The notes under the pieces were generated by a model that was given only the letters and a program-made list of their open reading frames with translations, made no database searches and was not told where the DNA came from. From Pseudomonas sp. GD04091 (GTDB taxonomy: Bacteria > Pseudomonadota > Gammaproteobacteria > Pseudomonadales > Pseudomonadaceae): a DNA stretch of 64,000 nt. The translations under genes were made by a program, and so were the position numbers. Shown in pieces: positions 44,705 to 52,807 of the stretch (position 1 is its first letter; the number at the start of each line of letters is the position of its first letter). The stretch lies in the NCBI RefSeq assembly GCF_029836165.1, contig NZ_JAOEBG010000023.1, positions 32,776-96,775 of the forward strand, given 5' to 3'.

Positions 44705-47700
44705 ATGAAAAGAATGCTGATTAACGCAACTCAACCCGAAGAGTTGCGTGTAGCCCTGGTGGACGGCCAACGCCTCTACGACCTGGACATCGAGTCCGGT
44801 GCCCGCGAGCAGAAAAAGGCCAACATCTACAAAGGCAAGATCACCCGGATCGAGCCCAGCCTTGAAGCCGCCTTCGTCGACTTCGGCTCCGAACGTCACG
44901 GCTTCCTGCCGCTGAAGGAAATCTCCCGCGAATACTTCAAGAAAGCGCCTGAAGGCCGGGTCAACATCAAGGAAGTCCTGAGCGAAGGCCAGGAAGTCAT
45001 CGTCCAGGTCGAGAAGGAAGAGCGCGGCAACAAAGGCGCCGCCCTGACCACCTTCATCAGCCTGGCCGGCCGCTACCTGGTGCTGATGCCCAACAACCCG
45101 CGCGCCGGTGGCATCTCCCGCCGCATCGAAGGCGAAGAGCGCAACGAGCTGCGTGAAGCGCTGAACGGCCTGACCGTTCCAGGCGACATGGGCCTGATCG
45201 TGCGCACCGCCGGCCTTGGCCGCAGCAGCGAAGAAATGCAGTGGGACCTCGACTACCTGCTGCAGCTGTGGACCGCCATCAAGGAAGCCTCGCAAGACCG
45301 CGTCGCGCCGTTCCTGATCTACCAGGAAAGCAACGTCATCATCCGCGCCATCCGCGACTACCTGCGCCAGGACATCGGCGAAGTGCTGATCGACAGCATC
45401 GACGCCCAGGAAGAAGCCCTGACCTTCATTCGCCAGGTGATGCCGCAGTACGCGAGCAAGGTGAAGCTGTACGAAGACAGCGTGCCGCTGTTCAACCGCT
45501 TCCAGATCGAAAGCCAGATCGAGACCGCCTTCCAGCGCGTCGTCGACCTGCCCTCCGGCGGCTCGATCGTCATCGACCCGACCGAAGCCCTGGTCTCCAT
45601 CGACATCAACTCGGCGCGCGCCACCAAAGGCAGCGACATCGAAGAGACCGCCCTGCAGACCAACCTGGAAGCGGCCGAAGAGATCGCCCGCCAGCTGCGC
45701 CTGCGCGACATCGGCGGCCTGATCGTCATCGACTTCATCGACATGACCCCGGCCAAGAACCAGCGCGCCGTCGAAGAGCGCGTGCGTGAATGCCTGGAAG
45801 CCGACCGCGCCCGCGTGCAGGTGGGTCGCATCTCGCGCTTCGGCCTGCTGGAAATGTCCCGCCAGCGCCTGCGTCCGTCGCTGGGCGAAAGCAGCGGCAT
45901 CGTCTGCCCGCGCTGCTCCGGCACCGGCATCATCCGTGACGTCGAATCGCTGTCGCTGGCCATCCTGCGCCTGATCGAGGAAGAAGCCCTGAAGGACCGC
46001 ACCGCCGAAGTGCGCGCCCAGGTGCCGATCCCGGTGGCCGCCTTCCTGCTCAACGAGAAGCGCAACTCGATCACCAAGATCGAACTGCGTACTCGCGCAC
46101 GCATCATCATCCTGCCGAATGATCACCTGGAAACCCCGCACTTCGAAGTCCAGCGCCTGCGCGACGACAACCCGGAAGTGCTGAGCAACCAGTCCAGCTA
46201 CGAGATCGCCGCAGCCGAAACCGAAGAAGCGCCGCAGCCGACCGCCACCCGCACCCTGGTGCGCCAGGAAGCCGCGGTGAAAACCGCGCCGGCCCGCGCC
46301 AACGCCCCGGTGCCGAGCGCTGCCGAAGAGCAGCCAGCCGCACCGGTCGCTCCGGTACAGCACGTTGCCGAGCCAAGCCTGTTCAAGGGCCTGGTCAAGT
46401 CGCTGGTCAGCCTGTTCGCCGGCAAGGACGAACCTGCCGCCGCCCCGGCCGTGAGCACCGAGAAGCCTGCCACCGAGCGCCCTGCGCGCAACGAGGAGCG
46501 CCGCAACGGTCGCCAGCAGAGCCGCAACCGCAATGGCCGCCGCGACGAAGACCGCAAGCCGCGCGAAGAGCGCAGCGAGCGCGCGCCACGTGAAGAACGC
46601 CAGCCGCGTGAAGAACGCGCCCCTCGCGAGGAGCGTGCCCCGCGTGAAGAGCGCGCACCGCGCGAAGAACGTCAGCCGCGTCAGCCACGTGAAGACCGCC
46701 GCGGCAACCGCGAAGAGCGCGTGCGCGAACTGCGCGAGCCGCTGGACGCCGCACCAGCTGTCGCCCGCGAAGAGCGCCAGCCGCGTGAAGAGCGTGCCCC
46801 GCGCGAAGAACGTGTAGCCCGCGAAGAACGCACACCGCGCGAGGAACGTGCACCACGTGAAGAACGTGCTCCGCGCGAAGAGCGCCAGCCACGCGAAGAA
46901 CGTGCCCCGCGTGAAGAACGCGCGCCACGTGAAGACCGTGCCCCACGCGAAGAACGCCAGCCGCGTCCGCCGCGTGAAGAGCGCCAGCCACGCCCTGACG
47001 AGCAGGTTGCCGAGCAGGCCGCCGAACTGGCCGAAGAGCAACTGCCGAACGACGAACTGCTGCAGGACGAGCAGGAAGGCACCGATGGCGAGCGTCCGCG
47101 CCGCCGCTCCCGTGGCCAACGCCGTCGCAGCAACCGTCGTGAGCGCCAGCGCAACGCCAATGGCGAGCTGATCGAAGGCGGCGAGGAAGACGCCGGCGAA
47201 GAGCAGCAGCCACAACAGCACCAGGCTACCGCGCTGGGCGCCGAACTGGCCGCCGGCATCGCCGTCACCGCCGCTGTTGCCACCAGCAATATCAGCGCCG
47301 ACGCCGAGGCCGAAGCCAACCAGCAGGCTGAGCGCGCCAGCGCCGTGGTCAGCGAGACCCAGGTGGAAATCACTGAAGTCGTTGCCGAGCAGGTCGCCAT
47401 CGCACCTGTGGTCGAGCAACCTGTCAGCGAGCCGGCTGCCGTCACCGAGCCAAGCTTCGAGCCGGTCGTCGAAGTGGCCCCGCAGCCCGTGGCCGAGGAC
47501 GCCGCCGTCGAGCAACCAGCCGCCGTGGTCGAACCAGCCGTCGAGCCAGTCCCGGTCGTGGAAGCCGGTGAGATCGAGCAGCCGCAGGTTGTCGAGGCCA
47601 GCGTGATCGAAGTGCCAGCCGCCGAGCAGCCCGCCCCGGTCATCGAACCAGTGGTCGAGGCCCAGCCGGAAGTGGTCGAAGCGCCAGTCGCCGAGCCTGC

Positions 47701-47914
47701 CCCGGTCGTTGTCGAGCAGGCAGCCGTGGAGGCACCGGCACCAGTCGAGGCACCGTCGGCGATGCTGGCCAACGGCCGCGCGCCGAACGACCCGCGCGAA
47801 GTGCGTCGCCGCAAGCGTGAAGCCGAAGCTGCAGCCGCAGCGCTGGCTGCCGCTGAAGCCGCACCGACCGAAGCCCTGGAGACGGCCGAAGAGCACAAGC
47901 CTCATCACGGTTGA
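44705..47914 (+). CDS. rne: Ribonuclease E
   Basis: The 1069-residue endoribonuclease starts MKRMLINATQPEELRVALVD. The S1 domain lies near residues 35-120, DIEETALQTNLEAA and IGGLIVIDFIDM hold the metal-binding aspartates (about 303 and 346), and the zinc link is CPRCSGTG near 405. It starts decay of most mRNAs and matures rRNA and tRNA. The C-terminal half is disordered scaffold. Residues about 617-762 consist of some 18 degenerate PREERA/PREERQ hexads, followed by acidic, basic and then Pro/Ala/Val/Glu-rich stretches and a conserved DPREVRRRKREAEA end. The ATG is chosen by homology; 16 codons upstream are in frame but belong to the leader. Confidence 0.97.
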   Translation: MKRMLINATQPEELRVALVDGQRLYDLDIESGAREQKKANIYKGKITRIEPSLEAAFVDFGSERHGFLPLKEISREYFKKAPEGRVNIKEVLSEGQEVIVQVEKEERGNKGAALTTFISLAGRYLVLMPNNPRAGGISRRIEGEERNELREALNGLTVPGDMGLIVRTAGLGRSSEEMQWDLDYLLQLWTAIKEASQDRVAPFLIYQESNVIIRAIRDYLRQDIGEVLIDSIDAQEEALTFIRQVMPQYASKVKLYEDSVPLFNRFQIESQIETAFQRVVDLPSGGSIVIDPTEALVSIDINSARATKGSDIEETALQTNLEAAEEIARQLRLRDIGGLIVIDFIDMTPAKNQRAVEERVRECLEADRARVQVGRISRFGLLEMSRQRLRPSLGESSGIVCPRCSGTGIIRDVESLSLAILRLIEEEALKDRTAEVRAQVPIPVAAFLLNEKRNSITKIELRTRARIIILPNDHLETPHFEVQRLRDDNPEVLSNQSSYEIAAAETEEAPQPTATRTLVRQEAAVKTAPARANAPVPSAAEEQPAAPVAPVQHVAEPSLFKGLVKSLVSLFAGKDEPAAAPAVSTEKPATERPARNEERRNGRQQSRNRNGRRDEDRKPREERSERAPREERQPREERAPREERAPREERAPREERQPRQPREDRRGNREERVRELREPLDAAPAVAREERQPREERAPREERVAREERTPREERAPREERAPREERQPREERAPREERAPREDRAPREERQPRPPREERQPRPDEQVAEQAAELAEEQLPNDELLQDEQEGTDGERPRRRSRGQRRRSNRRERQRNANGELIEGGEEDAGEEQQPQQHQATALGAELAAGIAVTAAVATSNISADAEAEANQQAERASAVVSETQVEITEVVAEQVAIAPVVEQPVSEPAAVTEPSFEPVVEVAPQPVAEDAAVEQPAAVVEPAVEPVPVVEAGEIEQPQVVEASVIEVPAAEQPAPVIEPVVEAQPEVVEAPVAEPAPVVVEQAAVEAPAPVEAPSAMLANGRAPNDPREVRRRKREAEAAAAALAAAEAAPTEALETAEEHKPHHG
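46556..46990 (+). repeat. Intragenic 18-base repeats in rne
   Basis: Imperfect tandem copies of an 18-base unit of the form CGTGAAGAACGCGCCCCG encode PREERA/Q. Two blocks (about six and twelve copies) are separated by a unique stretch (RRGNREERVRELREPLDAAP). The alternation of synonymous codons suggests repeated expansion and drift. Confidence 0.9.
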
Positions 47915-47931
47915 TGCCAACGGCTGAATGA

Positions 47932-47967
47932 AAAAGCCCCGCCAGTGCGAACTGGCGGGGCTTTTCT
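47932..47967 (+). terminator. Terminator after rne
   Basis: AAAGCCCCGCCAGT-GCGA-ACTGGCGGGGCTTT is a 14-pair stem followed by TCTTT, 18 bases after the rne stop. It can also act for the convergent murB transcript. Confidence 0.95.
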
Positions 47968-47997
47968 TTGCCGATCTGGATGGCATCGGCTTCGCCG

Positions 47998-48060
47998 GTG
48001 ATCGCGGGACAAGCCCGCTCCCACGTCACCTTGCCGTGGAACCCCGCGACAAGGCCGGCA
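47998..48060. repeat. REP elements between rne and murB
   Basis: GATCGCGGGACAAGCCCGCTCC followed by a shorter inverse CCCCGCGACAAGGCCGGC fragment, at the 3' side of murB. Confidence 0.75.
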
Positions 48061-48063
48061 CAA

Positions 48064-49083
48064 TCAGTACAGGTTCGGCTCCATCTCCAACTCGACCCCG
48101 AACCGCTCGCGGATATCCGCCTGGATCCGTTGGGCCAGCGCATGCAACTGCGCTCCGCTCGCCTGGCCGTAGTTCACCAGCACCAGCGACTGCAAACGGT
48201 GTACCCCGGCATCGCCGTCGCGATAGCCCTTCCACCCCGCCTGCTCGATCAACCAGCCGGCCGCCAGCTTCACCTGGCCATCGGCCTGGGGATAGGCCAC
48301 CACGCCAGGATGCCCGGCACGAATGCGCTCGGCCAACGCAGCGGGTACCACGGGGTTCTTGAAGAAACTCCCGGCGTTACCCAGCTCAGCCGGATCCGGC
48401 AGCTTCTCCCGACGGATACTGCAGATCGCGTCACTGATCGCCTGCGCGGTCGGTTGTTCGGCGCCCTGCTCCACCAGGCGCTGACGCACCGGGCCGTAGT
48501 CCAGGTGCGCCTGCAAGGTGCGGCTCAAGGCAAAACGCACGCGCAGGATCAGCCAGCGCCCGGGGTTACGCTTGAACAGGCTGTCGCGATAACCGAACGC
48601 GCAGTCCTGCAGCGCAAAATCCCGCAGCTCGCCCGTCTCACGGTCCAACGCGGTCAACCCGGCGAACACGTCCTCGATCTCGACCCCATAGGCCCCGACG
48701 TTCTGCATCGGCGCGGCGCCCACGGTGCCGGGGATCAGGCTGAGGTTCTCCAGCCCGCACAAACCCTGGTCAAGGCTCCACTGCACGAACGGATGCCAAG
48801 GCTCGCCAGCCTCGGCCTCCACCACCACCCGCTCGCCATCGTCGCTGAGCAGGCGGCGGCCACGGCTGGCCATATGCAGCACCAAGGCCTCGACATCGCG
48901 GGACAGCAGCAGGTTGCTGCCTCCCCCGATCACCAGCACCGGCACCTGCCGCTCGGCGGCCTGGGCCAGGGCCTTACGAGCCTCGTCGTCATCATGGGCC
49001 TGGGTAAAATAACGAGCGCTGACATCGATACCGAAGGTGTTGTAGGGCTTGAGCGAGACCCGCTCCTGCCAGTGCGCCGTCAT
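48064..49083 (-). CDS. murB: UDP-N-acetylenolpyruvoylglucosamine reductase
   Basis: The 339-residue flavoprotein has LKPYNTFGIDVSARYF, VIGGGSNLLLSRDVEALVL, the IPGTVGAAPMQNVGAYGVE FAD loop with tyrosine, and NAGSFFKNPVVP with the catalytic serine. It reduces UDP-GlcNAc enolpyruvate to UDP-MurNAc in peptidoglycan synthesis. It is the type I (E. coli-like) form. The ATG overlaps the stop of the upstream phosphatase gene by four bases. Confidence 0.96.
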   Translation of the reverse strand: MTAHWQERVSLKPYNTFGIDVSARYFTQAHDDDEARKALAQAAERQVPVLVIGGGSNLLLSRDVEALVLHMASRGRRLLSDDGERVVVEAEAGEPWHPFVQWSLDQGLCGLENLSLIPGTVGAAPMQNVGAYGVEIEDVFAGLTALDRETGELRDFALQDCAFGYRDSLFKRNPGRWLILRVRFALSRTLQAHLDYGPVRQRLVEQGAEQPTAQAISDAICSIRREKLPDPAELGNAGSFFKNPVVPAALAERIRAGHPGVVAYPQADGQVKLAAGWLIEQAGWKGYRDGDAGVHRLQSLVLVNYGQASGAQLHALAQRIQADIRERFGVELEMEPNLY

Positions 49084-49544
49084 AACCGCCCCTTGATTTC
49101 CACGACCAGTTCGCGGCAGGCCGCCTCGATCAGGTCCAGTACCTGCTCGAAACCTTCGGCACCGCCGTAGTAAGGGTCTGGCACTTCGTCCAGGGCCGCG
49201 CCATAGCGGCGCAGGAACAGGTCGAGCTCGCCCCTGGCGGTGTGCGGGCGCAGCGCCTGCAGGTTGCCCAGGTTGCTCTTGTCCATGGCCAGGATCAGGT
49301 CGTACTCGCCGAAGTGCGTCGCCTTGACCTGCTGGGCGCGCTGGCGCGACAGGTCATAGCCACGCGCCAGCGCGGCTTTGCAGGTACGACTGTCGGGCGC
49401 CTTGCCCACATGCCAGTCGCCGGTGCCGGCGGAGGCCACCTGGACGACATCGGCCAGGCCGGCGGCCTCGAGCTGGTGGCGCAGCACGCCTTCGGCGGTG
49501 GGCGAGCGGCAGATGTTGCCGAGGCAGACGAACAGAACGCGCAT
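49080..49544 (-). CDS. Low-molecular-weight protein tyrosine phosphatase
   Basis: The 154-residue protein begins MRVLFVCLGNICRSPTAEGV with the C(X)5R phosphate loop, and has the acid DEVPDPYYGG near residue 125. It dephosphorylates tyrosine in target proteins; in bacteria it often pairs with exopolysaccharide kinases, but none is near. The setting among kdsB and murB is the fixed Pseudomonas order. It overlaps kdsB by one base and murB by four. Confidence 0.93.
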   Translation of the reverse strand: MRVLFVCLGNICRSPTAEGVLRHQLEAAGLADVVQVASAGTGDWHVGKAPDSRTCKAALARGYDLSRQRAQQVKATHFGEYDLILAMDKSNLGNLQALRPHTARGELDLFLRRYGAALDEVPDPYYGGAEGFEQVLDLIEAACRELVVEIKGRL

Positions 49545-50308
49545 CAGGCCTCCAGCAAGCGCCGTACGCGCTCCAGGTCTTCAGGGGTATCCACGCCCAC
49601 GGCCGGCGCCTCGATGGCATCGGCGACATGGATGCGTACGCCGTGCCACAGGGCACGCAGCTGCTCCAGCGATTCGGTCTGCTCCAGCCAGCACGGGCCC
49701 CAGGCGACGAAGTCCTGGAGGAAGCCCACGCGATAGGCGTACATGCCGATATGGCGGCGATATGGCACGCCCTGTGGCATCAGGTCGCGGGCCTTGGCGA
49801 AGGCATCGCGGGCCCAGGGCAACGGCGCGCGGCTGAAGGTCAGGGCCAGGCCGTGCTTGTCGCTGACCACCTTCACCGCGTTGGGGTTGAAAATGGTTTC
49901 CGGCGCGTGGATCGGCTCGGCCAGGGTGGCGATGCCGGCCTCCGGGTGCGCGGCCAGGTTGGCCGCCACCTGGTCGATGATCACCGGCGGAATCAGCGGC
50001 TCGTCGCCCTGCACGTTGACCACGATGGCATCGGCGGCCAGGCCCAGCTGGGCAGCCACTTCGGCCAGGCGATCGGTGCCCGACTCATGGTCGGCGCGGG
50101 TCAGCAGCACTTCGGCGCCGAACGCCTGGCAGGCCTCGACGATGCCGGCATCGTCGGTGGCGATCACTACCCGGCCGGCACCGCTCTTGCGCGCCTGCTC
50201 CCACACATGCTGGACCATCGGCTTGCCGGCGATCGGCAGCAACGGCTTGCCCGGTAGGCGCGTGGAACGCAGTCGGGCAGGAATCACCACGGTGAAGTCC
50301 AGGCTCAT
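49544..50308 (-). CDS. kdsB: CMP-3-deoxy-D-manno-octulosonate cytidylyltransferase
   Basis: The 254-residue enzyme starts with TVVIPARLRSTRLPGKPLLP and has MVQHVWEQARKSGAGRVVIA and NVQGDEPLIPP. It activates KDO with CTP for lipopolysaccharide inner core synthesis. It overlaps the Trm112-like gene by four bases and the phosphatase gene by one. Confidence 0.97.
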   Translation of the reverse strand: MSLDFTVVIPARLRSTRLPGKPLLPIAGKPMVQHVWEQARKSGAGRVVIATDDAGIVEACQAFGAEVLLTRADHESGTDRLAEVAAQLGLAADAIVVNVQGDEPLIPPVIIDQVAANLAAHPEAGIATLAEPIHAPETIFNPNAVKVVSDKHGLALTFSRAPLPWARDAFAKARDLMPQGVPYRRHIGMYAYRVGFLQDFVAWGPCWLEQTESLEQLRALWHGVRIHVADAIEAPAVGVDTPEDLERVRRLLEA

Positions 50309-50490
50309 TTATCCAGGCGCTCTTCGTCGGTCAGGGTGCGTGCCTCGCTTTCCAGCATCACCGGAATGCCGTCACGGATCGGGTAGGCCAGGCCCGCGCC
50401 CTTGCTGATCAGCTCGGTCTTGTCGGCGCTGAGCTTGAGCGGGCCCTTGGTGATCGGGCAGGCCAGGATATCGAGCAGTTTGGTGTCCAT
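50305..50490 (-). CDS. Trm112-like/YcaR protein
   Basis: The 61-residue protein starts MDTKLLDILACPITKGPLKL and ends AYPIRDGIPVMLESEARTLT, the UPF0434/Trm112 pattern. Only one cysteine of the usual zinc pairs is present (ACPITKG), so zinc binding is doubtful, as in many relatives. Archaeal and eukaryotic Trm112 activate methyltransferases; a bacterial role is unproven. It lies 33 bases after lpxK and overlaps kdsB. Confidence 0.9.
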   Translation of the reverse strand: MDTKLLDILACPITKGPLKLSADKTELISKGAGLAYPIRDGIPVMLESEARTLTDEERLDK

Positions 50491-50523
50491 GGAGGTGTCC
50501 TTGCGGCGGAAATTGGAAAAGGC

Positions 50524-51534
50524 TCAGGGCCGGGGGCGGCCGGGCAGCAGGCGGTCGAGCTGGGCGTCGAACCAGGCGCCGAAGGCGGGTGTCGGCACGG
50601 CGTCGACCGCCAGGTACCACCAGTCGTCGGCGGCGAAGGGCCGGCATTTCACCGCATCCTTCTCGGTCATCACCAGCGGCAGCGGCGGGCTGAACGACAG
50701 CACCTCGCGGCTGTAGGGCGCATGATCGGCGAAGGGGTGCGGCACCGGCTGCCAGTGTAGCCCCAGCAGTGTGTTGAAGAAACGTTGCGGATTGCCGATG
50801 CCGGCCACGGCGTGCAGCGCCTGGCCGGCCGGAAACAGGTCGAGGCCGCGGCGTTCGCCGCTGCGCAGGTTGATCAACGCCGAGGGTTGCAGGCGCAAGG
50901 CAAAGCCGTCGTCGCGGTCCGCCTCGGCGCCGTTGAACAGCACCGCGTCGGCCTCCTGCAGGCGCTCGACGGGCTCGCGCAACGGACCGGCCGGCAGGCA
51001 ACGACGGTTGCCCAGGCCTCGGGCGGCATCGATCAGCACCAGTTCCAGGTCACGGGCCAGACGGTAGTGCTGCATGCCGTCGTCGCACAGGATCAGGTCG
51101 GGGGCGTCACTGGCCAGCAGCGCCTGCACCGCGCGCGCGCGGTCGGGGTCGATCATCAGCGGCACAGCGGTGCGCTGGACGATCAGCAAAGGCTCGTCGC
51201 CGGCGTGTTCGGCGCTCTGGTCGGAGGCGACCCGCCAGGGATATTGCGGCGGCTTGGCGCCGTAGCCACGGCTGACCACGCCGACCTTGAGCCCCTGCCG
51301 GCGGCAGTGCTCGATCAGCCAGAGGATCATCGGTGTCTTGCCGGTGCCGCCGACGGTGATGTTGCCCACCACGATCACCGGTACCGGGGCGCGGTAACTG
51401 GGGCTCTCTGCGCTGAGGAAGCGCGCGCGCTTGCGCGTCACCACGCGGCGATACAGCGCCTCCAGCGGACGCAGCAGTGCCAGCGCCGGATGCCCGGCGT
51501 ACCAGGCGGCAAGCAGACGGTCGGCGAAGGCCAT
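50524..51534 (-). CDS. lpxK: Tetraacyldisaccharide 4'-kinase
   Basis: The 336-residue membrane-associated kinase has an N-terminal amphipathic/hydrophobic helix and the P-loop VVGNITVGGTGKTPMILWL near residue 56. DGMQHYRLARDLELVLID holds catalytic residues. It adds the 4'-phosphate to lipid A precursor. It shares one base with exbD (TGATG-type overlap). Confidence 0.96.
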   Translation of the reverse strand: MAFADRLLAAWYAGHPALALLRPLEALYRRVVTRKRARFLSAESPSYRAPVPVIVVGNITVGGTGKTPMILWLIEHCRRQGLKVGVVSRGYGAKPPQYPWRVASDQSAEHAGDEPLLIVQRTAVPLMIDPDRARAVQALLASDAPDLILCDDGMQHYRLARDLELVLIDAARGLGNRRCLPAGPLREPVERLQEADAVLFNGAEADRDDGFALRLQPSALINLRSGERRGLDLFPAGQALHAVAGIGNPQRFFNTLLGLHWQPVPHPFADHAPYSREVLSFSPPLPLVMTEKDAVKCRPFAADDWWYLAVDAVPTPAFGAWFDAQLDRLLPGRPRP

Positions 51535-51968
51535 CAGGGAGTGCCCTGCGCGGCCTCGACGGTGGTCATGCGCAACTTGCTGAAGCCGAGCTTGCCGGCC
51601 GCATCCATTGCGGTGACCACGGCCTGGTGTGGGGTCTTGCCGTCGGCGCTGATCGCCAGCGGCAGGGTGATGTCACCGCCGGACTCCTTCTCGATCGCCT
51701 CGCTCAGGGTGGCCAGGTCGCTCTTGGGCAGCAGGTGGTTGTTCACCGAGTACACACCATCGGCGCTGATGGTGACCTCGATCAGCTTGCCGTCATCGGG
51801 CTGCGCCGGCGCGGCGCTGCTGGCCTCGGGCAGCTCGACGCGCAGTTGCGTCTCGCGGGTGAAGGTGGTGGTGACCACGAAGAACAGCAGCAGCACGAAC
51901 ACCACGTCGATCAACGACGCCAGGTTGATGTCGACGCTCTCGCGCTGGCGGTTGCGCCGGAACTTCAC
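51534..51968 (-). CDS. exbD: ExbD/TolR-family transport protein
   Basis: The 144-residue protein has one N-terminal membrane helix (LIDVVFVLLLFFVVTTTF) with the conserved aspartate of the proton path (LASLIDVVF, residue near 19) and a periplasmic domain. With the ExbB partner it converts proton motive force into movement of an envelope system. Its linkage to lpxK and comEC is the Pseudomonas exbB2-exbD2 type rather than the tol-pal cluster. Confidence 0.92.
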   Translation of the reverse strand: MKFRRNRQRESVDINLASLIDVVFVLLLFFVVTTTFTRETQLRVELPEASSAAPAQPDDGKLIEVTISADGVYSVNNHLLPKSDLATLSEAIEKESGGDITLPLAISADGKTPHQAVVTAMDAAGKLGFSKLRMTTVEAAQGTP

Positions 51969-52609
51969 GCCTTGCCTCCGGCCACTTCCACTTCACGGTC
52001 ACCCTGCAGCACTTCCACCAGCTTGATCGCCTCCTGCTCCATGCCCACCACCAGCTCATCGATGCGGCGCAGCAGGAAGCGGTGGAAGAACACCGCCGGG
52101 ATGCCGACCATCAGACCGGCCGCGGTGGTGACCAGGGCCTTGGAGATACCACCGGCGAGCACTGCGGCATTGGCGGTCATCTGCGAGCCCATGAAGGCGC
52201 TGAAGATGTCGATCATGCCCAGCACGGTGCCCAGCAGGCCCAGCAACGGGGCCATGGCGGCGATGGTGCCGAGGGTGCTGATGTAGCGTTCCAGCTCGTG
52301 GATGACCCGCGAGGCGGCTTCCTCGATGCACTCTTTCATGATTTCGCGGCCATGGCGCGAGTTGGCCAGGCCGGCGGCGAGGATCTCGCCCAGCGGCGAA
52401 TCGGCGCGCAGGGCCTTGAGCTTGTCACTGGTGAGTTGCTTGTCCTTGATCCACATCCATACCTGGCCCAGCAGGTGCGGCGGGGTGACACGGCTGGCGC
52501 GCAAGGTCCACAGGCGCTCGACGACGATCGCCATGGCAGCGATGGAGCTCAGGATGATCGGCAGCATCATCCAGCCACCGGACTTGACCAATTCCCACAC
52601 AGTAAGCAT
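51965..52609 (-). CDS. exbB: ExbB/TolQ/MotA-family proton channel protein
   Basis: The 214-residue protein has three membrane helices (about residues 10-32, 105-130 and 145-165) and the family core GTIAAMAPLLGLLGTVLGMI and ALVTTAAGLMVGIPAVFFH. It forms the motor stator with ExbD; the ATG at 52609 fits the TolQ-like start MLTVWELVKSGG. It overlaps exbD by four bases. Confidence 0.93.
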   Translation of the reverse strand: MLTVWELVKSGGWMMLPIILSSIAAMAIVVERLWTLRASRVTPPHLLGQVWMWIKDKQLTSDKLKALRADSPLGEILAAGLANSRHGREIMKECIEEAASRVIHELERYISTLGTIAAMAPLLGLLGTVLGMIDIFSAFMGSQMTANAAVLAGGISKALVTTAAGLMVGIPAVFFHRFLLRRIDELVVGMEQEAIKLVEVLQGDREVEVAGGKA

Positions 52610-52692
52610 CCCCTTGGAAAAAGGCCGCCACTCTACCATAGGCAGGCCCGGGGCTCATCTGCCGGAGGTCAGGGAATTCCTGTGCTGCCCTG

Positions 52693-52802
52693 GCAAGCCC
52701 GGGGCGGCTTTGCAGCCCTTTCGCGGCGCAAGGCCGCTCCCACAGGACTGCGCGATGCCTGTGGCAGCGGCCTTGTGTCGCGAAAGGGGCGCAAAGCGCC
52801 CC
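52693..52802. repeat. Inverted REP pair between exbB and comEC
   Basis: TTTCGCGGCGCAAGGCCGCT and GCGGCCTTGTGTCGCGAAAG stand in inverse orientation, with GGGCGCAAAGCGCCC between the second element and comEC. Confidence 0.9.
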
Positions 52803-52807
52803 CCGGC

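Noticed and set aside
46556..46990. CRISPR-like or non-coding repeats
   Set aside because: The repeats are in frame inside rne and encode hexads; there are no unique spacers.
44240..47986. A 1248-codon open frame antisense to rne
   Set aside because: It is the complement of a GC-rich, repeat-containing gene; the translation is low-complexity (runs of FFTRGTFFA) and has no domain, while rne on the plus strand is certain.
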